Source of the DNA: Syngnathus acus
Taxonomy: Eukaryota; Chordata; Actinopteri; Syngnathiformes; Syngnathidae
Direction: 5' to 3'
NCBI RefSeq assembly: GCF_901709675.1
Contig: NC_051092.1
Coordinates: forward strand, 1,430,491 to 1,494,490
DNA length: 64,000 nt
Part shown: in pieces, positions 12,561-26,515 of the stretch
Layout of the letters: every line of letters begins with the position of its first letter
Position numbering within the stretch: position 1 is the stretch's first letter
Program-made: the position numbers and the translations under genes
The notes under the pieces: model-generated
What the model was told of the DNA's origin: nothing
Databases searched by the model: none
The model's input: the letters and a program-made list of their open reading frames with translations, nothing else

Positions 12561-15500
12561 GGGAGCGCGCAGGCAGCGCTGCCTCTCCAAATTCCCACCG
12601 AGGGCTGCGGGAAGCGATGGGAAGAGGCGGCTAATGAGATCCATTTCCACTAGCTCTTGTTATGATCTTTGCTTTCCTTTGTGCCAAGGCTCATCATTGG
12701 GGGGCTTACAACCGCTGGCTGGAGAAGAAAGGACGCGCACCTCTTTGTTTCTGTAGACCTCCTACTCCAGATCTATTACGTCGTACCTCACAAGGCTAAG
12801 TACCATTTAATTTAGTCGCCCTCACATATTTATCATCTGCTGGTGATTTATGAGCTCAGAATCCCTGCACCGGAAATGCGACGTGGTGTGTTTTTGCTCT
12901 GCCGCTTTTGCAGAATTTCACATTTGAAATACATTTGAATTCAAGTCACACCAATGGGGCTCATAATGTACAACTTATGTGTGTATTCATCCACAACAAG
13001 CTGTAATAATGGCTTTGTCAGTCTTTAAATATTCTGAAGATGGTTTTGTTGTTCATTATTCACTTATTTCTTTTTATATTTATTATTATTCTCAAAGCAG
13101 TTGAGTCAAGTTAGAAAGCGTTACTTGGTCGATGCACTTTTTAATTTGAAAAATATTCTAAAAGTGACATTGAAAAATGCCCATCTGCCAAATAAAAAAA
13201 AATTAATCCCACATTATATTAAAAAAATATATATAAAAAAAATATACCAAACGTCACATTTATTTATCCAATTTGGCTTCCCGGAACGTGATCATTTATG
13301 CCCCCGCAGGCCAATAAAAGAATAGCATCTGCTTGTCCTACCCAATAAATTTTCACGAAAGCAACACTTTCGGGCCAATCCAGTCCTGGAGGGCCACCAT
13401 GTTGCATGCTTTCGATGTTTCCCCACCTCCCTTCAAAGTGTGCGTGGCACGTACAGCAGCTGCTCGCTCGCTCGCTCGCAGGCCAATACCCCGAGAGCAC
13501 GCCTGATGTCCTGACATTGTCTCGCTACGGTCACAAGCGATACCAGCTCAGCTTGAATAATTTAGTCACCACCCCGGGGGGGTGAGCCTTAGTGCCCGAG
13601 GAGCAATCCGCTCGCCATCGTTTTACACATGATCCACTTTACAATGTTTAAAGGCATTTTTTGGACTTAACGGCACAGCTATTTATTGTGATAAGTGGCG
13701 TGTTTGCAATAAAGAGTGGTGATTTGTTGAGTGATGTCAGAGAGCCGTCCCACTTGGCGACGAGCTGAATTGTGTTTGATTTCATAAATAATTGCAGTCA
13801 TCTGGGACTCGCATTGTTTTAGGCTCAACTGTGTTGTTTACCCACGCACACATATGTCGGAGGGAAGAGACGCTGTTGTGGATACACATCCAGCCCGAAG
13901 GAATCTTACCCAGGGCCTGCGCACGCTTGGCGAGCGTATGAAAGACTTGCGAGTGTGTGTGTGTTTGCGGATTGGGAGCCAACTTGAAAGGAAGGCGAGG
14001 AAAACAACATGCATTGGTGGAGCCTACTGGAGGTATTAAGGCGAAGCTGTGAGCAAACACATCCGTAGTTAATGAGGCCCGGCATCTGGAGCGATGATTG
14101 GGATTCATCAGCCTCACGCTCCATCGCCGTGACGACCGGCGACGAGACAAGGTGCCGTTTTCCCAGTGTTAACAAATTAAGTCGGAATCGGAGAGGTGAT
14201 TGATCGCTCCCTCGTCGCCGTCCCGTCAGCCGAGGATACATGAAAGATGGAGAACGTCGGCGCCTCTGGCCTCGATTCCATTTTTTTGTTTTGCGCTGGC
14301 AAATGTCGAAATTCTCAGAAAGTAAGCGATAACAATGAGAACTTTTCCCGCTCCGGTGACCCCGGGAGTTTTGCAAAAGAATTTGGCGAGAGGCGCTCGT
14401 ACACGAAACCTTGCGAGGGAATCTCAAGCGTGGACCGTTGTGTACAAACCGCATTGATGTGCCGTGCCGTGCGGGGGAAGCCGCCAAAGCGTTCCTGTGC
14501 CTGAGATGAAAGTGAGCGGAGGTGGAGGTGTGGGTGCAGGTGCTTAAGTCTGCATGTGCACTCTGGTGGGACCGCTATGTCCCTATTATGCTTGAACGCA
14601 GCGAGCTCAATAGTCTCCAAAAAAGGAGGGGAAAAAAAGAACAGCGGCGCAGTTAAAGCGGCATGGTGCCAATTAGCACGGAGCGGGCCGACATATGCCT
14701 GTGAAAAATCCTGATGAAAGTGCATATTGATGTCATAAATTAGCCGCGCACAATAGATTGTTGGGGTGTTTGCGTGTAAATGTTTAATTAACCCGCTCGC
14801 CGACGTCGCCGCCCGGCGCTTAGTATGCGAGGAATCAATCTACTTAGCGGCCCGTTTAACAATGCGAGGGCCCGCCCGCCCGCCCGCCCGGCCTTGTGTG
14901 ACATGTTCATTGGGGACAGGCGAGCGGTTGTTAATGTCTGGAAATTAACAAAGCCATTAACCCGACGCGACGGCGTCCGGGCTCTGTGTGTACGCGCGGG
15001 TTGTCCAAGGACAATAACTCGGTGTAAAACCTTGGTCCAATTGTCTTTATGGCGGCAGGTGAATTATCTGCACCTCGATGGTCACAGACAAGTTGAAATC
15101 AGGTTTGCCGCTGATTGAGTGAGCGTTCAAAGCGGCTGTGCTTCATCAGGAAGGAATCGTCTAATAGGACTGTGATTAAATCCAAAGTAATTGTGTCACA
15201 GCGTGAAATGAAGCACTTTATTGTTCTTCCTCAGCTCTTCTTCACTAATTGCCTCAGCTGCAAAGGGTGTTTTCATCGCTTTCTGTGGGCAATTTGGTAT
15301 TTTTCCGAGGTGCGATTTGCTATTTGGCGACGAGATGACCGCGGGGACCACTTTTCAACTGCTTTCTGTCTGCTTCGTTCAACTTGCTTCTCGCTCACTA
15401 TTGTTGCTTTTTTACCAGCAATGGCAGCTACTACATAGTAGCTGTCCTACAGGGTGATCCGATTACCCGACTAGTCTCCACATCGACAGTTAACAAACTC

Positions 15501-16849
15501 AACTAATCGCTGATTCCTGTGTTTTGGGTTCGTTTTCTCATTTGGAAGACTTTTTATCTTGCTTGCTAATTCCTAGCCATCCGGTCGAAAAATATGGCGG
15601 TTGTTGAAAGGTCACTGCGATTAGCCTTGTTAGCTTCTCGACTATTCTTTTGTTGGTTACTTGGATGGTAATTCAAAAAGTGTATTTTATTCAACTATGG
15701 AGGATTGGGTTGTGGGACCATAAATAAAAAGCCAATTAAAGTGTACATAACGTTTCTCAATTCCTAACGCATACATTTGCTAGCGGCAAATTCCAAACCG
15801 ACGTACGAGTGTGCAAATTCATGCCGAGACTTAACCGTTGCCACTCGAGTTCAAATAAGTGCTCAATATTTTACCATTGTATGCGAATATTTGACTGATT
15901 TGGATTCTCTGCACCTAACAGTGAACAGCGTGCCCACCCCCACCCACAGATCACAGAGGGAGCCGTGATGACCCCATCCCAAAGGACCCTGCTGTTTTGC
16001 CTGCGAGGTAAAAACCGTGATCCAGAGTTGGGTTTTTTTCTTCGCATTTAATCACCGCGCTCCGTGGTTGGTTCACTGTGTTGCACGAGGAGGAGATAGC
16101 AATTATAACGCCCGGCGTGCGGCCTGCTGCACTCCTGCCCGCGCGCTGGTGTATTCCCCGGGGCGGCGCAGGGAGACGGGTGGCGGGGGCGCCATGAAAG
16201 GGAAACAAAATCCCCCCGTGGACACGCGGAGCTTATCAGCGTGCACTTGGGCCATACGTCGCTTGGCTAGAGTCTCCATCTGGGAGCGAAAAACGGCGGC
16301 ATGTGGTTCTTTTCCGGCAAATATCTGCAGTGGACTTTTCAAACTTACCTTTCTGAAATCGAGTTTGATTACACTGCAGTGGTTGACTGCATTTGAATGT
16401 CTCACAGTCTAAATTTCAAATAGCAGCAGTGCCTGTGTTGTTTTTACTGAGTGGAGAGGACACAGCATTCTAATACAATATTGATATTTCCATAAATAAG
16501 TACCCACTCAAACTGCATCCGTCAGACTTCTCCACAGTGCGACGAACTCGCTCGGCAACTTTTCGCGGCGCATCAATCCTACAAGGAATATTGTTGTTTA
16601 TTGGCAAACATCCTGACACATCATCATACACAATGAGGCGGCCATGAATAATTAATGTCCTCTCACACAAAATATTCACTCGCGCTCCAATAGTGTTTAC
16701 TCCCCTGCAGTCATCCACACTGAGGATAACCTCTGCCGTTCTAAGGAGCTCGGCGCCCGCCCGCCGCACAATGCAGCAAAGTTACAAGAGGCACAGTAAC
16801 GACATGAAAGCTGCGAGAAATAGATCAGCAAATACACCGCAGCACTGTT
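12561..16849. other. Intergenic, GC-rich parts, no gene recognised
   Basis: The part at 13,850-15,110 is rich in CpG and carries long spurious open frames. CGCC tandem near 14,870-14,890 and GCTC tandem near 13,460-13,480. TAAT motifs are interspersed. I see no recognisable protein. Confidence 0.55.
16600..16720. promoter_or_regulatory. Candidate conserved non-coding element
   Basis: Repeat-free block with GCGGCCATGAATAATTAATG (TAATTA at 16,649-16,654) and AAAATATTCACTCGC. Texture typical of enhancers in developmental gene deserts; conservation is untested. Confidence 0.22.
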
Positions 16850-16963
16850 TCAAAGTCAAAGTCAAAAGTCAAAGTCAGCTTTATTGTCAATCCCTTCATA
16901 CGTCAAGACACACAAAGAAACCGAAATTCCGTTTCCTCCATCCCACGGTGACGAGACATACAA
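16850..16963. repeat. Dispersed fish repeat fragment (AAAGTCAAAGTC...AGCTTTATTGTCAA)
   Basis: A short AAAGTC tandem leads into AGCTTTATTGTCAATCCCTT and CCCACGGTGACGAGACATAC. I recognise this as a sequence found many times in percomorph fish genomes, perhaps the 3' tail of a non-LTR retroelement. The family name is uncertain. Confidence 0.5.
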
Positions 16964-19900
16964 GTAGGTATTTAAAGTAGTAGTTTAAAGAGTGCCTCAA
17001 TAACACAGAGCTTGTGTTTTGGGAGACAACATGGGGGGGAGAAAAAAATGTTGCAGTAGCTGGAGAAAATCTGTGGCTGCACCTGCAAACAGGTGACGAC
17101 GACGCTTTCGGGCTCTGCTAACGTGTACAAAATCTGTGATAATTGAATTTATGTTCTCAAAATGTCAAAACTGTCTGTTGCATAGCTGACATCATTGTTC
17201 AGTAGCGTGCTTTGACGCCACTTCCGGATCGCAGCTGAAGCGCCAAACATGACAGGCACAGAGTGAGAAATTATTCTATTTTTTATTCCACAAGCACAAT
17301 ATTAATCAGAGAATCATTTATCTTTTGTTTTTAATCTAAATAAGATATTTGCAAATGTCTGCATTTACTTTGAAAAAAAAATGACCATCACTCTCTCTTA
17401 TATATGATATTGCTTAACAATTGTGTAGTTGTTTTTTTAATGACTAAATAAAACAAAATACACTAAAATAATGGGTTAGTAAACAGCAATGAGAGAAAAA
17501 TTTGTTTTTCTTAATGCACTTTCATGCAAATAGAATGATATCTGATTTTATGATTAATCGATGGACTAATCGATAGAATAATCGATTCAAAATCTAATCG
17601 GGTTGAAGTTTTTATCTTCTAATTGCCATCTTTTCCATGTCTTGAGCCCCGACACACGTTAAGGAGGCCCTGCCTTTGTTTGGTGTGTTTATTTAGGCTC
17701 TGCACCAGCTGCTAGCACATGTTTGATTCACGGGCGTCAAAGATTTACGGGCGTCCTTTCGGATTGCCAAAGAGGCCTATATTTATTTTCCGGCACGTTA
17801 ATTATATTCTCACTGTTACTGTCGCAGAGTTGTTGTTTTTTTTGCCTAAAACCAACGTAGTTCCAAGTGAATGTCGGAGTGAGCGTAACCCAGTTGGGTC
17901 GCGTCGACGGTGCACAGCTGACTATCAAGCCGCTGACTGATTGACTTATGGAAGCCGCTGCAGCCCCGGGGAGACACACGTCTTTGTGGGGGAACCGACA
18001 CTCCCCTTGTAACCGTCTCGGAAGTCAATGCTATCACACTGTCAAACTCCCAACTTGCTTCCCGCGTGTCTTTCATTCCCCGGCACCCCTCCCCTCCTTC
18101 CTCGTCTCTGCATTCAAAATGATTCCCACAGCCTACAGCGACGAGCGCAGACTTTTAGCGCGCGTCCGCCGCCGCCGCCGTAGACGGGAAGCGCGGGGGG
18201 ACGGGGTGGGGGGGTGCATCCTGGGCGGCGCTCACCAGGGAAAGTGACAGCCTGGATAATTGGCACTAATCAAGTGACTGCTCGTATTGAGAGAATGTCA
18301 CTTTGGGCTCGGAGAAAGGAACGCGGTTGACCCATAGTGGTAGCGCCCGAGGCCGTCGGCTCTCCTACAATGTATACTGTCAATCCAGCAAGTGGGACTG
18401 TCATCATCCAGCAGCGCAGTCGATCTTTGGTCAATATGCGAGGCAAAAAGAAGAAGAAAGTCGAAGGGAAAGAAAAAAGAAACGGGGTAGGGAGGGGGGG
18501 AGGCGGCAGCGGGAGGGAGACGTTTCCTATTCCACATGAAAACTAGGATGTTATGGAGAGCGCGCTACATTATTCTTTTTCAACATTTCTCTTACAGCGA
18601 CGGCTTTGAATTACAGAGGACTTTTTTGTCGAGAGCAAGTCGACGATGAATCAAAAATTCATCTGAAGAAGTTGTGCGCAGGGCGAGCCGAATGTACCTC
18701 TGGTGGAACCAACATTTGCAAAAGTTCCATCTCCTTAAGCAATTATTAGCGGTGATAGTTTGACATGTGCGAGAGTTGTCAACAACTCACTTTAAACAAA
18801 GTACAAAGCAGAAATAAACAGTGCCCCGGGCAAAATTAACTTAGGGGACGAGCCACATCATGAATTATAAATGACCGTACTGCAGTGAGCCTTTCCTACC
18901 GGGAGGCCTCGTCGGAGAGACTAACCTATTTTCAACACATTTGAAAGTCAAGTGACAGCCAGCGCCAAAGAATGCAGTTCAGTCTGTTATTTAGTAAACG
19001 ACTTGTGTAATTTCTAAATTGTGCCAAACTAACCGTGGAGCGCCCTCGGGGGGTTTGAGTCATCTGCTGCGCACGTTTTGCCTCCAAACTGCCATTCACG
19101 TGCAAATGAATTCCCTTCGCAGAGCGTGTTTTAATCCATCTCATTAGCAAAGTGGCCTATAGATAAAAGCCCATGTTTTATCTTTTTAATCCGCGCCTCC
19201 TTAATGCTGCCTGGAAATAATTGAAATGATGTCAACACCAATTGCGAGTCAGTTTGACAAACTGTTCAGCGACATTAATTTGTCCGCTTTGAGCTTGGCC
19301 TCGGTGCCACGCCCCGTCAGCCGGAGCTTTGGCTCTCTCGAGAAGTTTGAACTCATCCGCAGGTTCCGCTCATTCCTTGTTACATACCTTCCGAGTATTT
19401 CCTTTGTCACAATTCTCAAGGTGGATCTCCTGACCCGAGACGTGAAAGAAAAGGGACCGGAAAAGCTCCCCTGATGCGGCGACATGACGAGTCTATCTGG
19501 TCAACATTGATAAAAAGATGACGCCAGGGTCCTGACGAGGGATTTTGCGCGCCTTCCGGGCGAGTTTCCGAAATGTCTAGATTGGCAGCTCTCTGGATGA
19601 TCGAATCGCCGCAGAACCGCGCCAACGTGAACCGTTCACCATCCCTGTAGAACAAGACGCAAGGTTTAGCTGTGGAGGAAATTGAAAGTCAATTAAACAG
19701 AGCACTCGGGCGGAATTTTACAGCCGGGAGAGTCAAAATGAGGAAGCTAATGCCGCTATGTGTGCACAAAGACATTTATTTAGGAATGGGCATCTTGAAA
19801 ACGGCTCAGTTTGTCAAACGAGGAGGAAGTGGGACCACATTTACCTTATTGAAAGGCCGCTTACCAGAAAAACGACTCTCGCTTACTGTCTCATGTGCTC

Positions 19901-21725
19901 TATTTGCTTCCAATTTATCTTGAAGCGGCGCACAAACATGCTTGATTTATTTTCAAAGCTTCACAGCTAAAATTCAATATTTAGCAGATTCAGCAATGTA
20001 GGTAAACACAATTGCTCTGTTTCTTGTTCATGGTCACTTGCTGACAAGTAGAATTGGTGGGGCCCAATTTATTTAAACATGCCTTGTCATTTCTGGATGG
20101 TTATTTTTTTTGACTGACTGATACCACACAATGCACAAATACTACAGTACGGACGTTACATTTTTAAAAACAATTTATTTATTTAAATTCTCTTTCCATA
20201 CGTTGTATTTTTTTTTATACGATACAGTACTACTAAGCAAGTATAGGGGGCAGGCGATAGATTACGATGGCATATAAATTAATCTCAATGAGTAAATTCG
20301 AGTTGATAATCACGGAAATGGGGTTAAATCAGCAAGCAAATTATGCTCGTAAGGCAAGGTATTTGTTTATTTAATTTGCAGTGGAATCGCCACAAATGCT
20401 GTTATGAAGTAGGTTATTGAGATTTGTCCCTCCTCACTCGCCGTAGTGATTCGTTCAGCTCTACTTGTTTACAAACAAATGCGTGCATATTTTGAAGACA
20501 CGATGAAGTGAGCATCCACCAGCACTTTGCAAGTAAACAGCCCAGGTGTGACTTTCAACCCTCTACATACCTTATTCGTTGGCTTTTGTTTTTCTTTTCT
20601 TACTATTTGGGAGTTACGCACAGCACGGGTTGGTTGTTCGACGTATTCAAACGACCAGTTAACGCAACCCTCGTGCGCTACACACGCACGCACCGCTCAC
20701 GCACGCGCACACGCACGACGCTGTGATCCAGCTCTGCAAACACGGTGATTGGCAGGTGGATGGCACAAAGTGCGATTGGAGCGTAACTTCACACGTTAAT
20801 TGTAGTTGCACTCAAAGGATGTTAACCAATATATGTTCAATGCTCCCTTTTTAGACGCACGCACGCACGCACTTCTGAAGAGTCACTCTTCAAGCGTGGC
20901 GGTGTTGCGTGAGCCGCGCCGTTGTAGTTTTTTGGGGAGACTTGAAGTGCCTTTTTTAGTTTGGAGCGTCAGTGCGGAACAACATTCCCCCCCAGCTGTT
21001 TATTGGCAGCAAAGTCAACTAAAATAACTTGAGTTTGTTTTGAATTGAAAGTCTTGCTAAATGAAAATAAACAGCACTGCAGCGATGTGCTGCCGAAATA
21101 GTCTTTCTCTTCCAAATATATTTACTTTTCTCACCTTTTACACACTTCAATAGTTTGTGTTCTATGATTTGATTTGACTGTTGTGACAAGGTCAAGACTT
21201 CTGAAAGCCTCTGGACATAAACCTCACGATGCTTTGTTGTTTGTGATTAAGGGGCCTCCGTTTGCGAGTCAATGCTGATGTGAAGAACACAGGATTGGGT
21301 GTAGAACTTTGCAGATGAAAGTCGCACGGCTGTGATAAAAGAGAAACGCACATCGTGCTGCATCGCATTAGCAAGGTAGAGTTCCTCGCGTCGTCTCATA
21401 ATTGTCCCAACATGCCTCGGAGATACGCAGACGTGTGCACGGGACACCCAAAATCCTCGGCCCTCGTTTTGCATAATACAGCTTTGCATGAAGGGTGCTG
21501 TGTGCGTGTGTGTGTGATCTCCCCACTGTCTTCAAGTCATTTTGTTTATCATTCAAATGCAAACCTTGTTCCATTATCCATGAGGGAGAAGGGAGTAATG
21601 TGTTAATGTCCTCCTCTAATCTGACAGCCCGCTGCCCCGTGTCACCCATGATGAGAGACAAAAGAGGAGCAAGGGAGAGCGAGGCAAAACCAGGTAATTA
21701 CCTTCATACCTGCACTTACGCTCGA
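16964..21725. other. Intergenic, no gene recognised
   Basis: Contains a relic fragment at 17,540-17,612, a GC-rich purine block at 18,160-18,540, an AT-rich block near 20,160-20,350 and GCAC/CACG tandems near 20,685-20,715 and 20,855-20,870. The rest looks unique; no exon is recognisable. Confidence 0.55.
17540..17612. mobile_element. Short ATCGATTAATCG relic fragment
   Basis: TTAATCGATGGACTAATCG and AATAATCGATTC motifs match the same relic family. Only a fragment remains. Confidence 0.4.

Positions 21726-21754
<29 letters not shown>
21726..21754. repeat. 29-base poly(C) tract
   Basis: An unbroken C run, that is, a G run on the minus strand. Its true length is likely uncertain because such runs are hard to sequence. 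A second run of 16 C lies at 7,711-7,726. Confidence 0.95.
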
Positions 21755-21756
<2 letters not shown>

Positions 21757-24700
21757 CCTTCATAGTTGTGTGTAACTAGGTCACAGTCACATGAGGACAA
21801 GCCTGATTGAAGGGTGAGGTGTCAAATAGACACAAGAGGGCGGGAGAAGAAGGTGCACGCCGTTTGTGTTTATGCTGCCATAACCTCCGCACACACATTC
21901 TGTGTGATTGATTATTTAATGGAAGACTCCCCTGAATGTGAGCCGGCAAATAAAGTGAAACAACAAGGGAGAGTAAGGGTCTTGAGGGGGGGGGGGGCGG
22001 CTTCAGATGCTTTTGAAGCGAGTCGGAGTAGCCAAAGGCAAGTAACTCCTCACTCTTTCATATCCCGCTTTTGAATATTTCTTCCCCGTTATAATGATGT
22101 GCTTCCTATCCTTGAGTAAAGTTCTTCGTCGCGGAGGAGAGGATTTTTTTTTTTTCCCCTCCTCCCCTCTTTGAAATAAATTGTCAGTACAGTTAGTTTA
22201 GAGGCCAGCACAGAAATTTTTGCTGTTAGAAAAAAGCACACTGATGACTTCCTACTTGCTCGCTAGAGCCAACATGTTATCGTGGTAAGCTAACGGTACG
22301 CAACGTGAGTGTCAACAGTCGAGCTCAGTTGAGAAAGTTCCCACAAAGCAATGAAATCCAAATGAGCTGTCATTCCAATACCGGCCCAACAATCAAAATG
22401 GTGGTCTTTAATGACCAGCATCTCATTGCGCTTTTGTCGCCTCAATTACCAGGCCGGGTGTCGTTCTTGCAAATGCAGCCCCTAAGGCCGAGCGAATGTA
22501 CCTGCGCCTTCTTTTGCTGTTGCGCACAGGCTGTACTTAAAAGCTACGAGACGCTTGTCACATGTGACATTTGTCAGACCGTCAGAAAGGTTGAGAGAGC
22601 AATCACCGACCTTGACAGACAAAAGATGTCAGTGCAATCATTTGTAATACATTCGTGTGCCATTCTGAAAAGAAAAAAAAATTGAGTTCATAGTAGGAAT
22701 AAATAAATAATAGTAATAAATAAATGCCATGATGCAAATTAAAAACAACGTTTGCATTTGTGACTACATATAAGAAGAGTAAGTTCTCCAAAATGTAAAG
22801 TCGTCTGATTTGCAAATCAGCAGATTACAACGTATTTGCTTAGATCTTATGGCAGATTGTGTATGTGTTGCATCATATTTATTCAATATTGCGTTCTTTT
22901 GGCGCGGGCCAGAGCAGCCACAGCTTTGGGTCAAAAGCTGTTCTTCAGTCTGCTCGTGTGTGCTGAGCTGAGCTGAGGGCTTTTGGAACGTCTGTCTAAT
23001 GGCAGCAGTTCAAAGAGGGTTACTTGAAAAAGCAACACCCCCCTGTCCTGAATTTTATGGTAGTAACATGCCCTAACATCTTTACGTTCTTGCGGTTAGA
23101 TCTAATGCTAAAATAACAATAATAGTAAATTGTATTAAAATAATAAAACAAGAAATAACAATACATTTTTAGACTGAATATACTGTATTTCCCCCCTGAT
23201 ATTTATTACAAACAATTTTTAATTGATAAAAAATATATATATTATTTTTATTTTATATTCTTGTAAAAATTATTTTTATATTTTTTCATCATCAATTTCG
23301 CCTTGATCATTTTGAAAACAGCACAGCTTTGAAACCGAAAAGTTTTTGTGCAGTCTCCCACCGAATTGTTCGACTGAACCTTTGGTGTCGTATTGTATAA
23401 AGTTTCTCGCGCATGCGTCAAGAAGAGGGAAATATGTCTGGAACACAATTTCCCCATCGGAACACTCTCATGTCTTCAGGCAGAAATAGCCAGTGAAAAA
23501 GTGCTGCTTCAGTCTCGTCGTGTCTTTGGGCACAGCTTTGATCAAGCCTCACCCACCTCAAGACGTATCCTGGAGGGAGCGCTAGCTAGCTACGCCGCGG
23601 CTAATCACACTTCCCGTCTTTGTCTTTATATGCTTTAGACGAACGTCAGATAGATTGCCCCGAGAACACGGAGAATAAAGCCTCTGGTGGTGCTGCAGCG
23701 ATTCTTTCATCATGATGATTTCCGCTGTTTTTGACTGGTGGGTTTCAACCTTGTAGCCTCTCCACAAAAAAAAAGAAGCATTGTCAGAATACAAAGTAAA
23801 TGTGCTATCTGGGCTGTATATTTAGCTCAAGGATATGACAGAAGGTTAAAGGTTCCATTCTGCAACCCCTCATTTTTTTTATAGATTGTGGAACTGATGA
23901 GTGGCTTGGTACACATAGAATGACGTGATTTTCAAAATACAGAAAAGGGAATAACAAGGACAGCGCCATATGCCGTCTTCTCCGTGGCAACGAGAACACA
24001 CGCTCGCTTGGCTTCTGGGCCACGGTCCGCAATCGATGCTTGGGCACCGGTACCGCTTTGATGGGTCCTCGGGGTTAATTAACAGACAGGAGAGGAAATC
24101 TCAAAAGGTTGCGTGTCACATGGGAAACATGTTGTGCGAGGAAAGTAGTAGAATGGCAATACGTCCGTCAAGCCCACAGGATCAGGCAGGTGCTTCTTGT
24201 ATGTTTTCTTCGTAGCGTGGACAGTGTTGTACCTGAGAAGGGTTTTGAACTAGGGTTTCAAACAAGCGTTAGGGTTTCATACTAGGTTTAGGGCTTCGAA
24301 CAATCATTCAACGGTGAGAAGATGCGAACACCATCCAAATCCATCATGCCGTTCCTACTTGTTGAAATTGTCTGGTCTCAGCGTATCCCAGGAGGGGCGG
24401 GACCGGGAAATGACTTGATGCTCGCCGTGTACGTGAACCTGCGTGATAATTATCACGGGCTCCTCTCCTCCTTGTGGCTCGCCGCTGACATTTGGTTCAT
24501 GCTCGAGTGTCTGCCCGCCCGATTTCAATCTCTTGCATGAAGGCGAGGCACGGAACGCGTGTGTCAATGTCTAAGTGTGTGTGGGGTCCAGCGGCCAATG
24601 TGACAAGGACACCGGCGCCGAGGCTCGCCTTCGCTCGGCAGGATTAAGCAACATGACAACACGGATTAGAAAGCCACTCGCTGGATCTGGAGCCTGTGGC

Positions 24701-25939
24701 GTCTTCTGAGCGCCTTGTGATGAACACTCACCGGCTTGTTTGTGCTCTCGCACGGACGGCCGCATTATGTAAAGAGTGGTATACATCATCTGTCGATACA
24801 CACATTTTGCTACTTCCTATATTCATCACAAGACTTTCTGTGCATTTTGTCTCCGGCGCCCCCTCCTTGTAGATTTACGACTCGGCGCCGGCGCTAAAAC
24901 ACGGCAGAATGGCCACCTCATCCATTTGTGCCTTATTTGATATTATTACATTATGTATGCAGGCGTGAGTTTGGATAATGGATGAACGGGAAAGCAAAGC
25001 AGTTTAATTACCTAACATCTTTCTGTCTTACCTAGCAGCACAGCACATATCTTCTTCGCCAGGATGTAAATAAATGGGAAGATGCCACGCTGATGAAGAG
25101 GGCTTCCTGCCCCTCGTCTTGTACTTCTTTGCATATTAGCATCGTCACTGCATCGCTCACACACACACACACACTGAAGCCAGAGCCACGCCATTACAAG
25201 CACTTCAGAGAAAATTAGCATCCGTGCGTCTGGCTGAGGGCCACAAAGCCTCAACACAATCGACTGATCAATGCACCTTCCATCATTCTGAAAAGTCTTT
25301 TTGCAATTTTTTTGTAGTTGAACTTCACAAACTTTGTCGCTTGATGTCAAACTTTGCAATTTGCCTGCCGACAGACTGACGGACGGGGTGCTGTGTATTT
25401 CAAGCGTGGCTCTGCCCTACAAAGGAAGGAAGGAAGGAGGGAGGGAGGCTGGCTGACTGACTGATCGCCCGGCCGGCCGGCCGGTTCACAGCTGTCTCGT
25501 CTGCTGCTTGAGCCTCATAAAAGGAAGCGGGCCTTGACGGTGCCAGAGGCGCAGCATCCGCGATTCTGTGGTCTGCAGCATCCTTCAGGAGGGGAGTTGT
25601 CCTTCAATGCGGTGCCGACCCCCCTCAGGCCACAAGCTTCTTATTTACCATACGCAGCATCTCGCCGCGCCCTAATGAGCCGGCATCTTTCTCGGCTCTG
25701 AGACAAAAGGCCGTGCGTCGATGTGGGCCGGATTAAATAATGATAATTAAGAAAATATTAATCAAACTGGCTCTCTGTGCTCGTGTTGAGGGAGACACGT
25801 CTTCCAGCTTCGCCTGTAGGACTTCTCATTTAGACGAGGCCTAAGACCTACACAGAGCTGCAGGCTAACACACACAAACAGATGCACACAATTAAAAGAA
25901 GACCTTAGTGGTCTCCTACTATATAATTAAACACCCTTT

Positions 25940-25940
<1 letters not shown>
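21755..25940. other. Intergenic, no gene recognised
   Basis: Unique sequence with AT-rich blocks at 22,680-22,750 and 23,095-23,300. A short degenerate tandem of TAGGGTTTCAAAC-like units lies at 24,237-24,300, and GGAA/GGCC tandems at 25,420-25,485. No coding exon seen. Confidence 0.55.
25655..25775. promoter_or_regulatory. Candidate conserved non-coding element
   Basis: CCCTAATGAGCCGGCATC is followed by GGATTAAATAATGATAATTA (TAATTA at 25,744-25,749) and AAATATTAATCAAAC. Repeat-free and motif-dense; conservation is untested. Confidence 0.25.

Positions 25941-26036
<96 letters not shown>
25941..26036. repeat. (GT)48 microsatellite
   Basis: A pure 96-base GT run, followed after about 40 bases by a 28-base T run (26,078-26,105). 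Long pure GT tracts can form Z-DNA and are typical of fish genomes. Confidence 0.98.
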
Positions 26037-26037
<1 letters not shown>

Positions 26038-26077
26038 TCCCACTGATTCTGATTCTGCGTAAGAGGGGCGCCAAATC

Positions 26078-26109
<32 letters not shown>

Positions 26110-26428
26110 AGTGTCCCTCCTGTAAACTGTGTGGGATGAATTAATCACAAGCACAAAGTCAAACCTTCCCTACGTCTGGCGGGCCGGCAGCAGCTCTTCC
26201 AGCTGTACTGTGAAACTTTAATGGCGCTGGATGCCGCGAGCGCCGCCCGGCTGGGTTCTGTCTCCGAGGTGACGGAGGGGAGGCTTCCTTCCACATGTTC
26301 GGTCTTAACTGGGACAAGAATTTGGGAGGATGCAGCCAGCTGGCGAATTGCTAAATGGCTATTGAATTGCATCAAAGTGAAGGTGGCACCCAGCAGATGG
26401 CATCGTTTTTATTTCATAAAATTCATTT

Positions 26429-26515
26429 GTACAGTGGAACCTCTGGTTGAACCCAATTCAGTCCAGGACCTTCCATTTGTTCAGATGAGGCCGGCAATAG
26501 AAATAGCTTTTATAA
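26429..26515. mobile_element. Decayed pogo/Tc1-mariner-like end
   Basis: TACAGTGGAACCTCTGGTTGAACCC resembles the ACAGTGGAACCTC terminus of pogo-like mariner elements, preceded by TA. Only one end is recognisable. Confidence 0.4.

Noticed and set aside
13906-14487. Open frame of 193 codons on the minus strand
   Set aside because: It lies in CpG-rich sequence where stops are rare, has no recognisable motif and no supporting splice or start context.
24237-24300. Telomere-like TTAGGG motifs
   Set aside because: Only a few degenerate TAGGGTTT units, not a TTAGGG array. More likely a small decayed tandem repeat.
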